DNA of 64,000 nt from JAJFUG01 sp964473155 (lineage in GTDB: Bacteria > Gemmatimonadota > Glassbacteria > GWA2-58-10), in contig CAYYNT010000003.1 in the NCBI GenBank assembly GCA_964473155.1, positions 62,001-126,000 on the forward strand, read 5' to 3'. The notes under the pieces are model-generated. The model worked only from the letters and a program-made list of their open reading frames with translations, made no database searches and was not told the origin of the DNA. Shown piece after piece: positions 50,090 to 59,099 of the stretch. Position 1 is the first letter of the stretch. Every line of letters starts with the position of its first letter. Made by a program: the position numbers and the translations under genes.

Positions 50090-51628
50090 ATGCGTCTTCG
50101 AGCAATACATATCGCCCCGCTGTCAAGCGGCCTGCTGCTTGTGTTGAGTTTCCCGCCATTTAATCTCTATTTGCCGCCTTTCATCGCCCTGACACCTCTG
50201 TTCGCTTTTCTGGAGCAGGAGCGCTCGTCATACCGGGCCGTCGCCGGCGCGTTCGCCTGCGGACTGGTGTTCTGGGGCGGCCTTCTCTACTGGGTCACCC
50301 TGTTCACGGATGCCGGGTTCGTGGTGCTGATCATTATCATGTCGGCAAACCTGGCGTTGTTCACCCTCATCACCCGCCGTCTGCAAAGCCGTTTCGGCCT
50401 GTCCCTCTGCCTGAGCGCCCCGTTTGTCTGGACCGCAATCGACTACATCCACGCACATGGCGACCTGGCGTTCACCTGGGGCCAGCCGGTTTACAGTCTG
50501 ACCGGATTCCCTCTTATCATCCAGTTTGCCTCTCTCTGTGGGCCTTATGGAGTCACTTTCTGGCTGGTTGCAGTAAACGCCGCTTTTTATGAAACTATCA
50601 AGCGCCGCGCCGGAGGGGTCTCCATTCGCAGACCTCTGGCCGCTGCAGCCCTGCTGTTCGCCCTGCCGCTGTCCTTCGGCATGGTGTCATACCTGAATTC
50701 AGCCAGGATAGAAAAAGCCGCCCCCACAATGCGTATCAGCTATGTGCAGCCCAGCATCCCCCAGGACCTTAAATGGTCGGAGGGAATGCGCGACACCACT
50801 TTCCAGATTCTTAGCCAGCTTTCATTGTCCCAGGCCGGCTCCAAACCGGACCTGGTGGTCTGGCCCGAGGCCGCAGCGCCTGCATACCTTCGCACAGACC
50901 GCCGCTGGCGTGAGTATGTGGGCGGCGTTGCCGGCAGTCTTGGCTGCAACCTTATCACCGGCGCTCCGGAGTACCATTTCCACGAAAACCGCAAGGATTA
51001 CGATTCATTCAACTCGGCTTTTCTTTTCGGACCGGAAGGGGCAATCCGGGGGAAATACGATAAAATTCACATGGTCCCGATGAGCGAAAAGATTCCTTTC
51101 GAAGGCTATCTTCCGAGCCTGAGAAAAATCGATGTGGGAGGATCGCATTTCGTGCCTGGAGACAGCCTGGTGGTTTTCCGGACTGAGAAGGGAGATTTCG
51201 GCGCGCTGATCTGTTTCGAATCGATATTCCCGGAAATAAGCCGCGGGATGGTTATAAAAGGAGCGCAATGTATCCTTAACATCACCAACGACGCATGGTT
51301 CGAGCGCACCAGCGCCGCATATCAGCACAGCGCTTTCCTCGTCCTGCGGGCGATTGAAAACCGACGTGAAATAGTCCGCTCGGCCAACACCGGAGTGAGC
51401 GCGTTCTACGACCGCCTCGGGCGGCGGCGCGCCGCAACGAAACTTTACGAGCGCACCGCTTCGACATCCGAGATACATCTGTTCAACTGCCGCACCCTTT
51501 ACAACCGTCTGAGTGACTGGCCGGCCCACATCTGCTGGCTACTGACCCTTGCCGCGCTGATCCTGAGTTTCTTCCGTCCTCCTGTCAGAACCTGCGGTCC
51601 CGGAGAAGAGCTATTTAAGCAACTCTGA
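50090..51628 (+). CDS. lnt: Apolipoprotein N-acyltransferase
   Basis: Adds the third acyl chain to lipoproteins in the inner membrane. The N-terminal ~200 residues hold about six to seven membrane helices (LLLVLSFPPFNLYLPPFIAL); the nitrilase-like periplasmic domain has the Glu-Lys-Cys triad at WPEAAAPAYL (about 259), GKYDKIHMVPMSEKIPFE (about 324) and LICFESIFPE (about 375). A final C-terminal helix completes the topology. 512 residues is standard. Its presence implies a Gram-negative type envelope. It overlaps the convergent CBM9-like gene by 18 bp at the 3' end. Confidence 0.96.
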   Translation: MRLRAIHIAPLSSGLLLVLSFPPFNLYLPPFIALTPLFAFLEQERSSYRAVAGAFACGLVFWGGLLYWVTLFTDAGFVVLIIIMSANLALFTLITRRLQSRFGLSLCLSAPFVWTAIDYIHAHGDLAFTWGQPVYSLTGFPLIIQFASLCGPYGVTFWLVAVNAAFYETIKRRAGGVSIRRPLAAAALLFALPLSFGMVSYLNSARIEKAAPTMRISYVQPSIPQDLKWSEGMRDTTFQILSQLSLSQAGSKPDLVVWPEAAAPAYLRTDRRWREYVGGVAGSLGCNLITGAPEYHFHENRKDYDSFNSAFLFGPEGAIRGKYDKIHMVPMSEKIPFEGYLPSLRKIDVGGSHFVPGDSLVVFRTEKGDFGALICFESIFPEISRGMVIKGAQCILNITNDAWFERTSAAYQHSAFLVLRAIENRREIVRSANTGVSAFYDRLGRRRAATKLYERTASTSEIHLFNCRTLYNRLSDWPAHICWLLTLAALILSFFRPPVRTCGPGEELFKQL

Positions 51629-52375
51629 AGAAAACTCTATCTCGCCGAAACGATCCGGATCATGGAAAGATCCGCCGGAAATGGGCGACCAGGCGTAATA
51701 CTCGCCACGGACTCCAGCGCCCTGCGGCAGGTCAATGCGGTAAAGGTTCAGCCGCCAGCGGTCACCGGATTTTGGCGGGGTGTCGCGTCCGTCGACTATA
51801 TCCTCCAGCGGCACGGCGATCTCCACGCTCCAGCCACCATCGCTATCCGATTTGTCGTTCAGTGTTCCATCCACGAACACAGCACGCTTTATGCCCAGGC
51901 TGTTCCAGGCCAGCATCCCGTCCCGGCGCTCGCCTTTTCTCAGAATGAAACCGTCCCACAGCGTGTTGAGCGGATTCACTTCAAGTTCCAGATACGATTC
52001 CCTGTCGCCATCGGGATTGATAAATGCCTCAACCACTTCCTCGTTGTAAATCGGAAGGTCGCGTTCAGTCATCGTGGACCAGATATGGGTGTCCCGGCAT
52101 TCAAAAGATATGTACAGGAAACGGTCATCCCACATCAGGCGCGCCGTGGTTTTCTGGCTGGCTTTCTCTCCCTCCCGCGCCGCGTTCATCTCGATTGGAG
52201 CGCAAGCTTTCCAGGCCGCCTCGTTTACTATACCGTCGATAACCGGCGGGTATGCCGCGCGCTTGACGGCATAGTGTTTTGTCGGCGGATCGGCCTGTTC
52301 GGCCCGTAAAGGAGCAAGACAAACAAAGACCGACATTACGGCGAACAAAAAAGGAAACGGCTTGCCAGATAACAA
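51611..52375 (-). CDS. Exported CBM9/DOMON-like domain protein
   Basis: A 254-residue protein with a signal peptide (to about residue 26, ...APLRAEQ) followed by one carbohydrate-binding family 9-like beta-sandwich: YPPVIDGIVNEAAWKACAP, LMWDDRFLYISFECRD, VEAFINPDGD and WSVEIAVPLEDI. Such domains bind sugar reducing ends or haem-like ligands. Starts with TTG at 52375 preceded by AGAGGTG 6-7 nt upstream. It follows the fur gene after 53 bp on the same strand, suggesting iron- or metal-linked expression. Confidence 0.85.
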   Translation of the reverse strand: MLSGKPFPFLFAVMSVFVCLAPLRAEQADPPTKHYAVKRAAYPPVIDGIVNEAAWKACAPIEMNAAREGEKASQKTTARLMWDDRFLYISFECRDTHIWSTMTERDLPIYNEEVVEAFINPDGDRESYLELEVNPLNTLWDGFILRKGERRDGMLAWNSLGIKRAVFVDGTLNDKSDSDGGWSVEIAVPLEDIVDGRDTPPKSGDRWRLNLYRIDLPQGAGVRGEYYAWSPISGGSFHDPDRFGEIEFSSELLK

Positions 52376-52428
52376 GAAACACCTCTCTGGTTAAAGTTGT
52401 ATGTCATGTCCGGACAGAGACGGGACTA

Positions 52429-52875
52429 TCATTCATGGTCCGCCGAGGCGCGGCATTTGGTGCAATATCCGTAAATGTCGAGCTTATGGTTTGTGATGTT
52501 GAAGTCGTGTTCACGGGCCACTTTCAACTGGAGTTCCTCAATCGCGTCGTTCTTGAACTCAAGCACCTTTCCGCAACGCGTGCAGATAAGATGATCGTGG
52601 TGCCTGTCCTTCAGCACAGCCTCGAACCTCTTGAACCGTTTACCGAAACGGTGCTGCACCACCAGGTTGCTCTTGATCAGAACATCCAGCGTCCGGTAGA
52701 TCGAGGCGATGGAGGCCGCAATCTTTTTCTGGCGCAGAAGATTCTGAATGTCTTCCACGCTGAGGTGTCCGGTTGAGCTGAAAATTATCTCCGCAATCCT
52801 GCGGCGCTGTCGAGTAATCAGATAGCCGTTGTCCCGCAGGTATTTGATAAATTGTTCAGTAAGGTCCTCAGACAT
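52429..52875 (-). CDS. fur: Fur family metal-responsive repressor
   Basis: A 148-residue Fur-family regulator. The winged-helix domain (residues about 1-85) contains GYLITRQRRRIAEIIF and ASIASIYRTLDVL as recognition helix. The dimerisation domain has HHDHLICTRCGKVLEF with the first zinc CxxC and a second C-terminal pair CTKC. Whether it is Fur, PerR or Zur cannot be settled from motifs alone. A Fur-like 7-1-7 box overlaps the promoter of the pyrF-fur transcript upstream, suggesting autoregulation. Confidence 0.92.
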   Translation of the reverse strand: MSEDLTEQFIKYLRDNGYLITRQRRRIAEIIFSSTGHLSVEDIQNLLRQKKIAASIASIYRTLDVLIKSNLVVQHRFGKRFKRFEAVLKDRHHDHLICTRCGKVLEFKNDAIEELQLKVAREHDFNITNHKLDIYGYCTKCRASADHE

Positions 52876-52908
52876 AATGCCTCCTCTGGCTGTCTACGCC
52901 GCGGTCCG

Positions 52909-53724
52909 TTACCGCGGACCGCCGACATCCTGTTTTAGTTTTTCAGCCGCTGCTCTTATCTTCTGTTCAAAATCGGTCCCGTTCCCCGCAAAAATCACGC
53001 TGCGCGAGGCATTGACGATCACACCCGGGCTGCCCCCCCGCCGGGCCGCCGCCTCCACGCTCTCCAGGCTGCCTCCCTGCGCCCCGATGCCTGGAAGAAG
53101 GAACGGCATTCCCGGAGCGGCTTCACGCACAAGCAAAACCTGCTCAGGGTGTGTGGCGCCAACCACCAGTCCAATACAGTCCCGGCCCTCGTTCCATTCC
53201 CTGGCCTTTTCAGCCACCCTCATATAAAGCGGTTGCTGTCCGGAGGACTGGAAATCGGCTGAGGATGGGTTGCTGGTAAGACAAAGCAGAAATAAACCTT
53301 TCCCTTCGTATTTCAAATACGGCGCTATCGAATCCCATCCCATGTATGGATTCACCGTAAGGGCATCCGCGCCCAGCCATTCGAATGCAGCCCGGGCGTA
53401 TTTCTCAGCCGTATTGCCGATATCGCCACGCTTGGCGTCCAGGATCACCGGCACGCGGCCATTTATATGCCGGATCGTTTTTTCGAGAGCTTCCAGTCCA
53501 CGAATGCCCTCGGCCTCGTAAAACGCCATATTGGGCTTGTAGCAGCAGACCAGATCGAGAGTGGCATCCACAACGGCGCAACCGAACCGGTACAGCGGAT
53601 CAACACCATCTCTCACATGTTCCGGGATTTTTGCCAACTCGATATCAAGCCCGACACACGCCAGGCTCCCGTTTCTCGCAGCCGCCCCGGCAATCCTTTC
53701 CCAGCAGCCCGGCTTACCATTCAT
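52909..53724 (-). CDS. pyrF: Orotidine-5'-phosphate decarboxylase, type 2
   Basis: Last step of UMP synthesis. The 271-residue length and motifs identify the type-2 (mycobacterial/Bacteroidota) PyrF: LDAKRGDIGNTAEKYA with the catalytic Asp-Lys-Asp, ALTVNPYMGWDSI, VVGATHPEQ and LLPGIGAQGG. It is the first gene of a transcript with fur, 33 bp apart; the gap and the pyrF stop region contain a GCGGTCCG/CGGACCGC hairpin without T tract. Promoter with a Fur-like box upstream. Confidence 0.95.
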   Translation of the reverse strand: MNGKPGCWERIAGAAARNGSLACVGLDIELAKIPEHVRDGVDPLYRFGCAVVDATLDLVCCYKPNMAFYEAEGIRGLEALEKTIRHINGRVPVILDAKRGDIGNTAEKYARAAFEWLGADALTVNPYMGWDSIAPYLKYEGKGLFLLCLTSNPSSADFQSSGQQPLYMRVAEKAREWNEGRDCIGLVVGATHPEQVLLVREAAPGMPFLLPGIGAQGGSLESVEAAARRGGSPGVIVNASRSVIFAGNGTDFEQKIRAAAEKLKQDVGGPR

Positions 53725-53781
53725 TTAAGCGCCCCATCTGCATTAATGGTTTTCGTTTCTACAAATACTTTGTCTTTTAAA

Positions 53782-53810
53782 TATCTAAACAGATTGAGAA
53801 TAATTGTCAA
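53782..53810 (-). promoter_or_regulatory. pyrF-fur promoter overlapped by a Fur-like 7-1-7 box
   Basis: Minus strand: TTGACA (53810-53805), 17-bp spacer, TAGATA (53787-53782). The box TGAGAAT-A-ATTGTCA at 53795-53809 differs from the classical TGATAATNATTATCA at one base in each half, and covers the -35 and part of the spacer. The rest of the 183-bp gap shows nothing more. Confidence 0.7.
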
Positions 53811-53907
53811 CATAAATTTACTACGATCCTTTTAACAGTTCGAGCAGTTCAGAAGAACCGTCGATGGAAGAGAAAACAGTAAGGGCAAATAATGATCACC
53901 TGAGCTT

Positions 53908-56157
53908 TCAGAAAGAACACCCGGCTGTTAACCGCTCCCGCAGCAACGCGGCCAGCCGGGTATAACGAACAGACATACGGGCGTTGCCCACTGCCACGGC
54001 TACAGCTTTCGGGTCTCCGGCCAGGACCACCACCTTACGGCCGCGTGAAATTGCCGTGTACAGAAGGTTCCGCTGAAGCATCACATAATGCTCGCTCAGC
54101 AGTACAACGATCACCGCCGGATACTCGCTGCCCTGGCTTTTATGGACTGTGACGGCATAAGCCAGCTCAAGATCGTCGAGTTCCAATCCGGCGTATCCAA
54201 CCAGCCGCCCGTCGAAATCAACCCGAAGATTCTGTTCCTCGCTGTCAAACGATACTATCCGCCCCACATCCCCGTTGAATACGTCCTTCTCGTAATCGTT
54301 CCTCAGTTGCATCACCCGGTCCCCGATACGCAGGTCGCGGGCGGTAAAGGTCACCTTTCTTCCCTCGGGATTCAGGGCCTGCTGAAGCAACTGGTTAAGC
54401 GCGCGAGTGCCGCAAAGGCCTTTGTTCATCGGGGTGATAACCTGGAGGCCGGAGGCCGGGTCCACACCGAAAGCCGGTTCGAGGCGTTCGGTGATCAGCC
54501 GGACTATCTGCTCTCGCAGAGTATCCGGATCATTCTGCGGCATTAAGAAAAAGTCGCGGCGGCCCGGCTCCCCCTCGACTGACAAGTTTCCCGTATCAAG
54601 CTCCGGGTCACGCTCCAGCGGGACCATTCCCCGCCTTATGCGATGGGCGTTGCGTATGATCAAGCTCTGTCCGGCCTGACGGAATATTTCATCGAGACGG
54701 TAGACCGGCAGAACTCCACTTTCTATTAGGTCCTTCAGAACCGTTCCAGGACCGATAGATGGGAGCTGATCCACATCCCCGACGAGGATCAGCGCCGCGC
54801 CGTAAGGGATGGCATCCAGAAAGCTGGCAAAAAGAGGCAGATCAACCATCGAAACCTCATCCAGCACAAATATCTCGCCCTCCAGCGGACGGATGCGGTT
54901 ATGAAGGAACTGACCGTCCTGAAAGCTCCAGCCCAGCAGACGGTGGATGGTGGATGCGGCCCGGCCGCCCGATGTCTCGCTCATACGCTTGGCGGCCCGC
55001 CCCGTTGGAGCGGCTAACACCACCCGAATCCGCGCTTTTTCCGCGACATCGATCAAAGCGGCGACGACTGTCGTCTTACCTGTGCCCGGCCCGCCTGTAA
55101 TCACCGCAATCCGGTCGCGCAGGGCGCCGCGGATCGCCTCCATTTGTCCGGAGGAAAGACACAGTCCGTTCTCCTGCTCGAATGTTTTCAGTTCTTTATC
55201 CCAGCCTGCCAGGCCATAATCCGGAAGCAACTCCTTGCCAGTGTTTAAAATCGATTCTATACGGCTGACAGCATTTTCCTCTGCATGATAGCAGCGCGAG
55301 GAGTAAATAAATACAGCGCCTGAGACGAGATCATTCCGTACAATCAACCGCCCGGCCTGAACGAGATTTTCCAGCGCCGGACGCAAGGTCTCGATATTAA
55401 CTCCCAGGAGCCGGGAGCCTTCATCGAGCATGCGGTCAAGCGGCGCACAGGTATGTCCCCGGCCCTCGAATGTCTCGATCGAGTATTCCAGTCCGCTTGC
55501 CAGACGGAGAGGGCTGTCCGGCAACACTCCGAGGTTCCCGGCGATACGGTCGGCAGTGGCAAAACCGATGCCCTGAATATCGTCCACCAGACAGTACGGG
55601 TTCTGCGAGACAAGCTCCACTGTTTTCTCTCGGTAGACTTTCCAAATCCTGGCGGCCAGAGATCCGCCCAGGCCGTGACCCTGCAGGAACACCATCGCCC
55701 GGCGGATGCCTCGCTGTTCCTGCCAGGCATCCCGGATCAGCGCAATACGTTTCGCGCCCAGGCCTGGAACCTCGGACAAGCGCTCCGGCTCACGATCGAT
55801 GACCTCAAGTGTCTTTCCCCCGAAAGCACTCACGATCCGCTCTGCTGTCACCGGACCCACCCCGCGTATCAGTCCGGAGGCAAGGTATTTTTCGATCCCT
55901 TCCACAGTCTCGGGATGGATAAACTCATAACTTTCCACCTGGAACTGACGGCCGAAACGCGGATGGTTTTTCCAGACTCCGGTCAGTCTCAAATGCTCGC
56001 CCTCATTGACTCCGGCAAGGTGTCCGACCACGGTCAGGCTCTCGCCGCCGCTTTGCTCGACAAAACGGGCCACCGTGTAGTCGTTTTCCTCGTTACGGTA
56101 ACTGATGTAGTCGAGCAGTCCGCTGATATATTCCCTTACGCCGGCAGCACGGTTCAT
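53908..56157 (-). CDS. recD2: RecD2 family 5'-3' DNA helicase
   Basis: A 749-residue SF1B helicase of the RecD2 (RecD-like, RecBC-independent) type. Residues 1-180 carry the OB-like start and helix-hairpin-helix repeats (SGLIRGVGPVTAERIV, VPGLGAKRIALI, IQGIGFATADRIA). The Walker A ITGGPGTGKTT is near residue 355, Walker B VLDEVSMVD follows, and the C-terminal AYAVTVHKSQGSEYPAV and LYTAISRGR are motifs V and VI. It unwinds DNA in repair. No recB or recC is near. Single gene. Confidence 0.95.
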   Translation of the reverse strand: MNRAAGVREYISGLLDYISYRNEENDYTVARFVEQSGGESLTVVGHLAGVNEGEHLRLTGVWKNHPRFGRQFQVESYEFIHPETVEGIEKYLASGLIRGVGPVTAERIVSAFGGKTLEVIDREPERLSEVPGLGAKRIALIRDAWQEQRGIRRAMVFLQGHGLGGSLAARIWKVYREKTVELVSQNPYCLVDDIQGIGFATADRIAGNLGVLPDSPLRLASGLEYSIETFEGRGHTCAPLDRMLDEGSRLLGVNIETLRPALENLVQAGRLIVRNDLVSGAVFIYSSRCYHAEENAVSRIESILNTGKELLPDYGLAGWDKELKTFEQENGLCLSSGQMEAIRGALRDRIAVITGGPGTGKTTVVAALIDVAEKARIRVVLAAPTGRAAKRMSETSGGRAASTIHRLLGWSFQDGQFLHNRIRPLEGEIFVLDEVSMVDLPLFASFLDAIPYGAALILVGDVDQLPSIGPGTVLKDLIESGVLPVYRLDEIFRQAGQSLIIRNAHRIRRGMVPLERDPELDTGNLSVEGEPGRRDFFLMPQNDPDTLREQIVRLITERLEPAFGVDPASGLQVITPMNKGLCGTRALNQLLQQALNPEGRKVTFTARDLRIGDRVMQLRNDYEKDVFNGDVGRIVSFDSEEQNLRVDFDGRLVGYAGLELDDLELAYAVTVHKSQGSEYPAVIVVLLSEHYVMLQRNLLYTAISRGRKVVVLAGDPKAVAVAVGNARMSVRYTRLAALLRERLTAGCSF

Positions 56158-56204
56158 TCTGTCGCTTCCGTTATGGTTTCAGGATTGAGAATTTTTATCA
56201 TCAA

Positions 56205-56249
56205 CAGGCAAAATAACGGCCCGTTGCCTGAATATCAAGCCACGGGCCG
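56205..56249 (-). terminator. Intrinsic terminator after tpx
   Basis: Eight-bp stem CGGCCCGT/ACGGGCCG with a 17-nt loop; minus-strand tail TTATTTTGCC. It lies 63 bp past the tpx stop. Confidence 0.75.
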
Positions 56250-56311
56250 AAATGAAACCAATAAGAACAGAATTGTCTTTATTACCCTTTTTCGAACAAG
56301 TCAATCAATAA

Positions 56312-56824
56312 TCAGGCCAGCTTTTTCAATTGAGCCAGTATTTCATCATAGTTAGGCTCATCGGCGACTTCCTTCACCAGTTGCACGTAGCGCACCACCC
56401 CTGACTTGTCCAGCACGAACACTGTCCTGGCGAGAAGGCTCAATTCCTGTATCAGAATCCCATAAGCCCGGCCGAAATCACCCGTTCGGAAATCCGATAG
56501 GAATACCATGTTCTCTATGCATTCCGTGTTCGCCCAGCGCTTTATCGCAAAGGGCGTGTCGCGGCTTATGGTTACGAACTTGACATCCCCCAGCCGTGAT
56601 GCCTCCTTGCTGAACCGTTTCGTTTCCAGGTTGCAAACAGGAGTGTCAAGCGATGGCACCGCGCTGATTACAGTAAGGCTGCCCTTGAAATCTGAAATTT
56701 TTGTTTCCTGTAGATCAGTATTCCAGAGACTCACCTCGGGAGCCTTGTCCCCGGCTTTAACCTCATTTCCTGATAGAGTAAGAGGATTGCCCTTGAATGT
56801 GACCACTCCTTTTCTTTCACTCAT
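56312..56824 (-). CDS. tpx: Thiol peroxidase (Tpx), atypical resolving cysteine
   Basis: A 170-residue peroxiredoxin of the Tpx type, reducing hydrogen and lipid peroxides with thioredoxin. The peroxidatic Cys64 lies in PSLDTPVCNLETKRF. E. coli Tpx has its resolving Cys in RFCGAEG; here the aligned position 98 is Ala and the only candidate is Cys102 (KRWANTECIENM), four residues or one helical turn later. The family signature FKGNPLTLSGN and NYDEILAQLKKL at the ends are normal. Own promoter and terminator. Confidence 0.95.
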   Translation of the reverse strand: MSERKGVVTFKGNPLTLSGNEVKAGDKAPEVSLWNTDLQETKISDFKGSLTVISAVPSLDTPVCNLETKRFSKEASRLGDVKFVTISRDTPFAIKRWANTECIENMVFLSDFRTGDFGRAYGILIQELSLLARTVFVLDKSGVVRYVQLVKEVADEPNYDEILAQLKKLA

Positions 56825-56942
56825 GTCAGTCTCCTGTCAACGTGATAGTTCAGGCCGTCCAGGCCTTATAGACCGATCCAAATTGCTTCGAGACCTCTCC
56901 GCATTGTCCCGGCCCTCCGGGAAAACGCTTGTCTCACTATCA

Positions 56943-56971
56943 ACTCTATGCGGCGGATATCCTTCTGTCAA
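56943..56971 (-). promoter_or_regulatory. Promoter of tpx
   Basis: Minus strand: TTGACA (56971-56966), 17-bp spacer, TAGAGT (56948-56943). It leaves a 5' leader of about 110 nt before the tpx ATG. Confidence 0.75.
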
Positions 56972-57032
56972 GAAAGGAGGGGGATATTTTACTTTTTTAT
57001 CAACATTAACGCGCAATCTTAAGAGATCTGCT

Positions 57033-57845
57033 TCATTTCTGGCATTCCGCACAGAAAAAAGTGCTGCGCTGCTGCTGCACGATCCGATCTATTATCCGGC
57101 CGCAAGCGCGGCAAGGCTGGCCTTCCCTGCCGTATACCGCCAGAAAATTCTGGAATGAACCGCTTTCACCTCGCGAGTCCTGAAAATCTGAAAAGGTCGT
57201 CCCGCAATGCTCTATCGCCTGTTTCAGGATTCTTATAGTGGAAGAATGCAGACGGGCTGTTTCTTCCGTGTCTAGAGAAGCGGGAGAGCGCCGGGGATGG
57301 ATACGGCAATCAAACAATATTTCTGAAGCGTAAATATTCCCTATCCCTGCTATCCGGTCCTGGCGGAGGAGCCAGGGTTTTATTTCACCCCGCGCGCTGG
57401 CAGTAAGAGCAGCAAGGGCCTCGACCGTGAAAGCCTTAGTCAGCGGATCGATCCCCCCGGGAACAGCTGCCGACGGCGAGTTCACCACTCGCATCAAGCC
57501 GAAACGCCTCAGGTCGTAGAAATGAAGCGCTCCATCGTCCAGAATCAATCTGGCGCGCAGATGTTTTTCCTGCTGGCCGCCCTGGCAACCATCCATGATC
57601 AGGCGGCCGGACATGCGAAGATGAAAACAGAGCCAGAGCTTTTTCGCAGGAGAGACGCCGACGGACAACTCAATCATCAACTGTTTGCCCATGCGCAGCA
57701 CCGAGACAATCCGGCCGCCTTTTATCCGGGCCAGGTCCGGATGCTCAAGCTTGCGATCCAGAATCTCAACGCCGCGGATGGTTTTTCCCATAAGATGAGG
57801 AGCAAGCTGACGCGCAACAGTCTCAACCTCCGGAAGTTCAGGCAC
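57033..57845 (-). CDS. mutM: Formamidopyrimidine-DNA glycosylase
   Basis: Removes 8-oxoguanine and FaPy lesions. The catalytic residue is the N-terminal proline of PELPEVE, exposed once Met is removed, so the start must be the codon just before it: GTG at 57845, preceded by AGAGG at 5 nt. The GTG two codons upstream (57851) would leave the Pro internal and the enzyme dead. The C-terminal zinc finger (CRACGRIIDR...FFCAEC) and RHxRM-type LRMSGRL are present; 270 residues. 52 bp downstream of nifS behind a terminator. Confidence 0.96.
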   Translation of the reverse strand: MPELPEVETVARQLAPHLMGKTIRGVEILDRKLEHPDLARIKGGRIVSVLRMGKQLMIELSVGVSPAKKLWLCFHLRMSGRLIMDGCQGGQQEKHLRARLILDDGALHFYDLRRFGLMRVVNSPSAAVPGGIDPLTKAFTVEALAALTASARGEIKPWLLRQDRIAGIGNIYASEILFDCRIHPRRSPASLDTEETARLHSSTIRILKQAIEHCGTTFSDFQDSRGESGSFQNFLAVYGREGQPCRACGRIIDRIVQQQRSTFFCAECQK

Positions 57846-57864
57846 ATTCACCTCTCAATCAGTC

Positions 57865-57898
57865 TGATAACAAAAGCGCCCGCAGGCCTCGGGCGCTT
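57865..57898 (-). terminator. Intrinsic terminator of nifU-nifS
   Basis: Nine-bp stem AAGCGCCCG/CGGGCGCTT, 7-nt loop, minus-strand tail TTGTTATC. It lies 34 bp past nifS and just before mutM. Confidence 0.78.
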
Positions 57899-57932
57899 AG
57901 CGGACAGAATATATGAGCCGGGTTTAATGCTG

Positions 57933-59099
57933 TCAGGCCCCTTTCTGCACGAATGGAGATATTTCACGCAACCGCTCTACGATGCCAGGAGCACGTTCAA
58001 GAACCAGGTTGATATCTTCATCCATTGTGTAGCGGCTAAGGCTGAACCGGATAGAGCCGTGAACCGCGGTGAAAGGGATGCCCATTGCGCGAAGCACATA
58101 AGAAGGCTCCAGCGAGCCGCTGGCGCAGGCCGAGCCGCTCGAGGCGCAAATGCCGAACTCATCAAGCATCAGCAGGATCGATTCACCCTCGATGAACTCA
58201 AAACTGATATTGAGAGTATTGGGCAGACGGTTTTTACCGTTGACACGGGAATCCCTGCAGGTAGCCAGAAGGCCCGCTTCAAGCCGGTCGCGCAGAGTGC
58301 GGATCCGTTCGCTCTCCTCTTCCATGCCGTCAAGCGCAAGTTCCGCCGCGCGTCCAAGTCCGATGATGCCGGGTACGTTCTCTGTGCCGGCGCGTTTACC
58401 GCTCTCCTGATGGCCACCGTGAATCAACGGCATGATTTTGGTGCCTTCACGTACATATAACGCGCCTATTCCCTTGGGGGCGTGAATTTTGTGTCCGGAC
58501 ATGGAAAGAAGGTCAACCGGCGTCTTTTTCAAGTCTATCGGCAACTTGCCAGCAACCTGCACTGCGTCTGTATGGAAAAGCACCCCTTTGGATTTGACTA
58601 TCTGCGCAATTTTTTCAATGGGGAATATCACACCGGTTTCGTTATTGGCCCACATGATGCTGACCAGGCCGGTATCATCGTTGATAGAGTTCGCCAGAAG
58701 GTCAAGGTCCAGCGCCCCGTTGCCGTCCACCGGCAGTTCGGTGAGACGGTAACCTTTCTTGTCCCGAAGGTAATGCCCCACCTCACGCACCGCAGGGTGT
58801 TCAACACGAGTGGTGATGAAATGACGTTTATTCGAAGGCAGCAGCTCAAGAGTACCCAGAATGGCCTGGTTATCTCCCTCCGAACCGCCTGCGGTGAAAA
58901 TAATTTCACCCGGAGAAGCATTGAAAAGAGATGCCACGCTCGCGCGGGCCTGCTCGACCTGCTTGCGCACTCCTCCGCCGAATGAATGCATGCTGGAGGG
59001 GTTGCCGTAATAATCGGTCAGGTATGGCTGCATGGCCGCCACGACTTCCGGGGCGATCATGGTAGTTGCATTGTTGTCGAGATAGACTGTCCGGCTCAC
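57933..59099 (-). CDS. nifS: Cysteine desulfurase (NifS/IscS type)
   Basis: PLP enzyme supplying sulfur for Fe-S assembly. The start is GTG at 59099, giving 388 residues: GGAGG lies 4 nt upstream and the codon overlaps the nifU stop (GTGA). Motifs: VYLDNNATTMIAPEV near the N-terminus, EHPAVREV, the PLP Lys in SMSGHKIHAPKG (about 201), and the mobile catalytic Cys in SSGSACASGS (about 325). The long loop around the Cys is the NifS/IscS (group I) form. Directly downstream of nifU. Confidence 0.96.
   Translation of the reverse strand: MSRTVYLDNNATTMIAPEVVAAMQPYLTDYYGNPSSMHSFGGGVRKQVEQARASVASLFNASPGEIIFTAGGSEGDNQAILGTLELLPSNKRHFITTRVEHPAVREVGHYLRDKKGYRLTELPVDGNGALDLDLLANSINDDTGLVSIMWANNETGVIFPIEKIAQIVKSKGVLFHTDAVQVAGKLPIDLKKTPVDLLSMSGHKIHAPKGIGALYVREGTKIMPLIHGGHQESGKRAGTENVPGIIGLGRAAELALDGMEEESERIRTLRDRLEAGLLATCRDSRVNGKNRLPNTLNISFEFIEGESILLMLDEFGICASSGSACASGSLEPSYVLRAMGIPFTAVHGSIRFSLSRYTMDEDINLVLERAPGIVERLREISPFVQKGA

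Noticed and set aside
52900..52922. GCGGTCCG/CGGACCGC hairpin at the pyrF-fur junction as a terminator
   Set aside because: No T tract follows, so it is more likely an mRNA processing or stability element; left only as a note.
55453..56355. Plus-strand frame of 300 codons opposite recD2
   Set aside because: Opposite clear helicase motifs; no ribosome site or domain.
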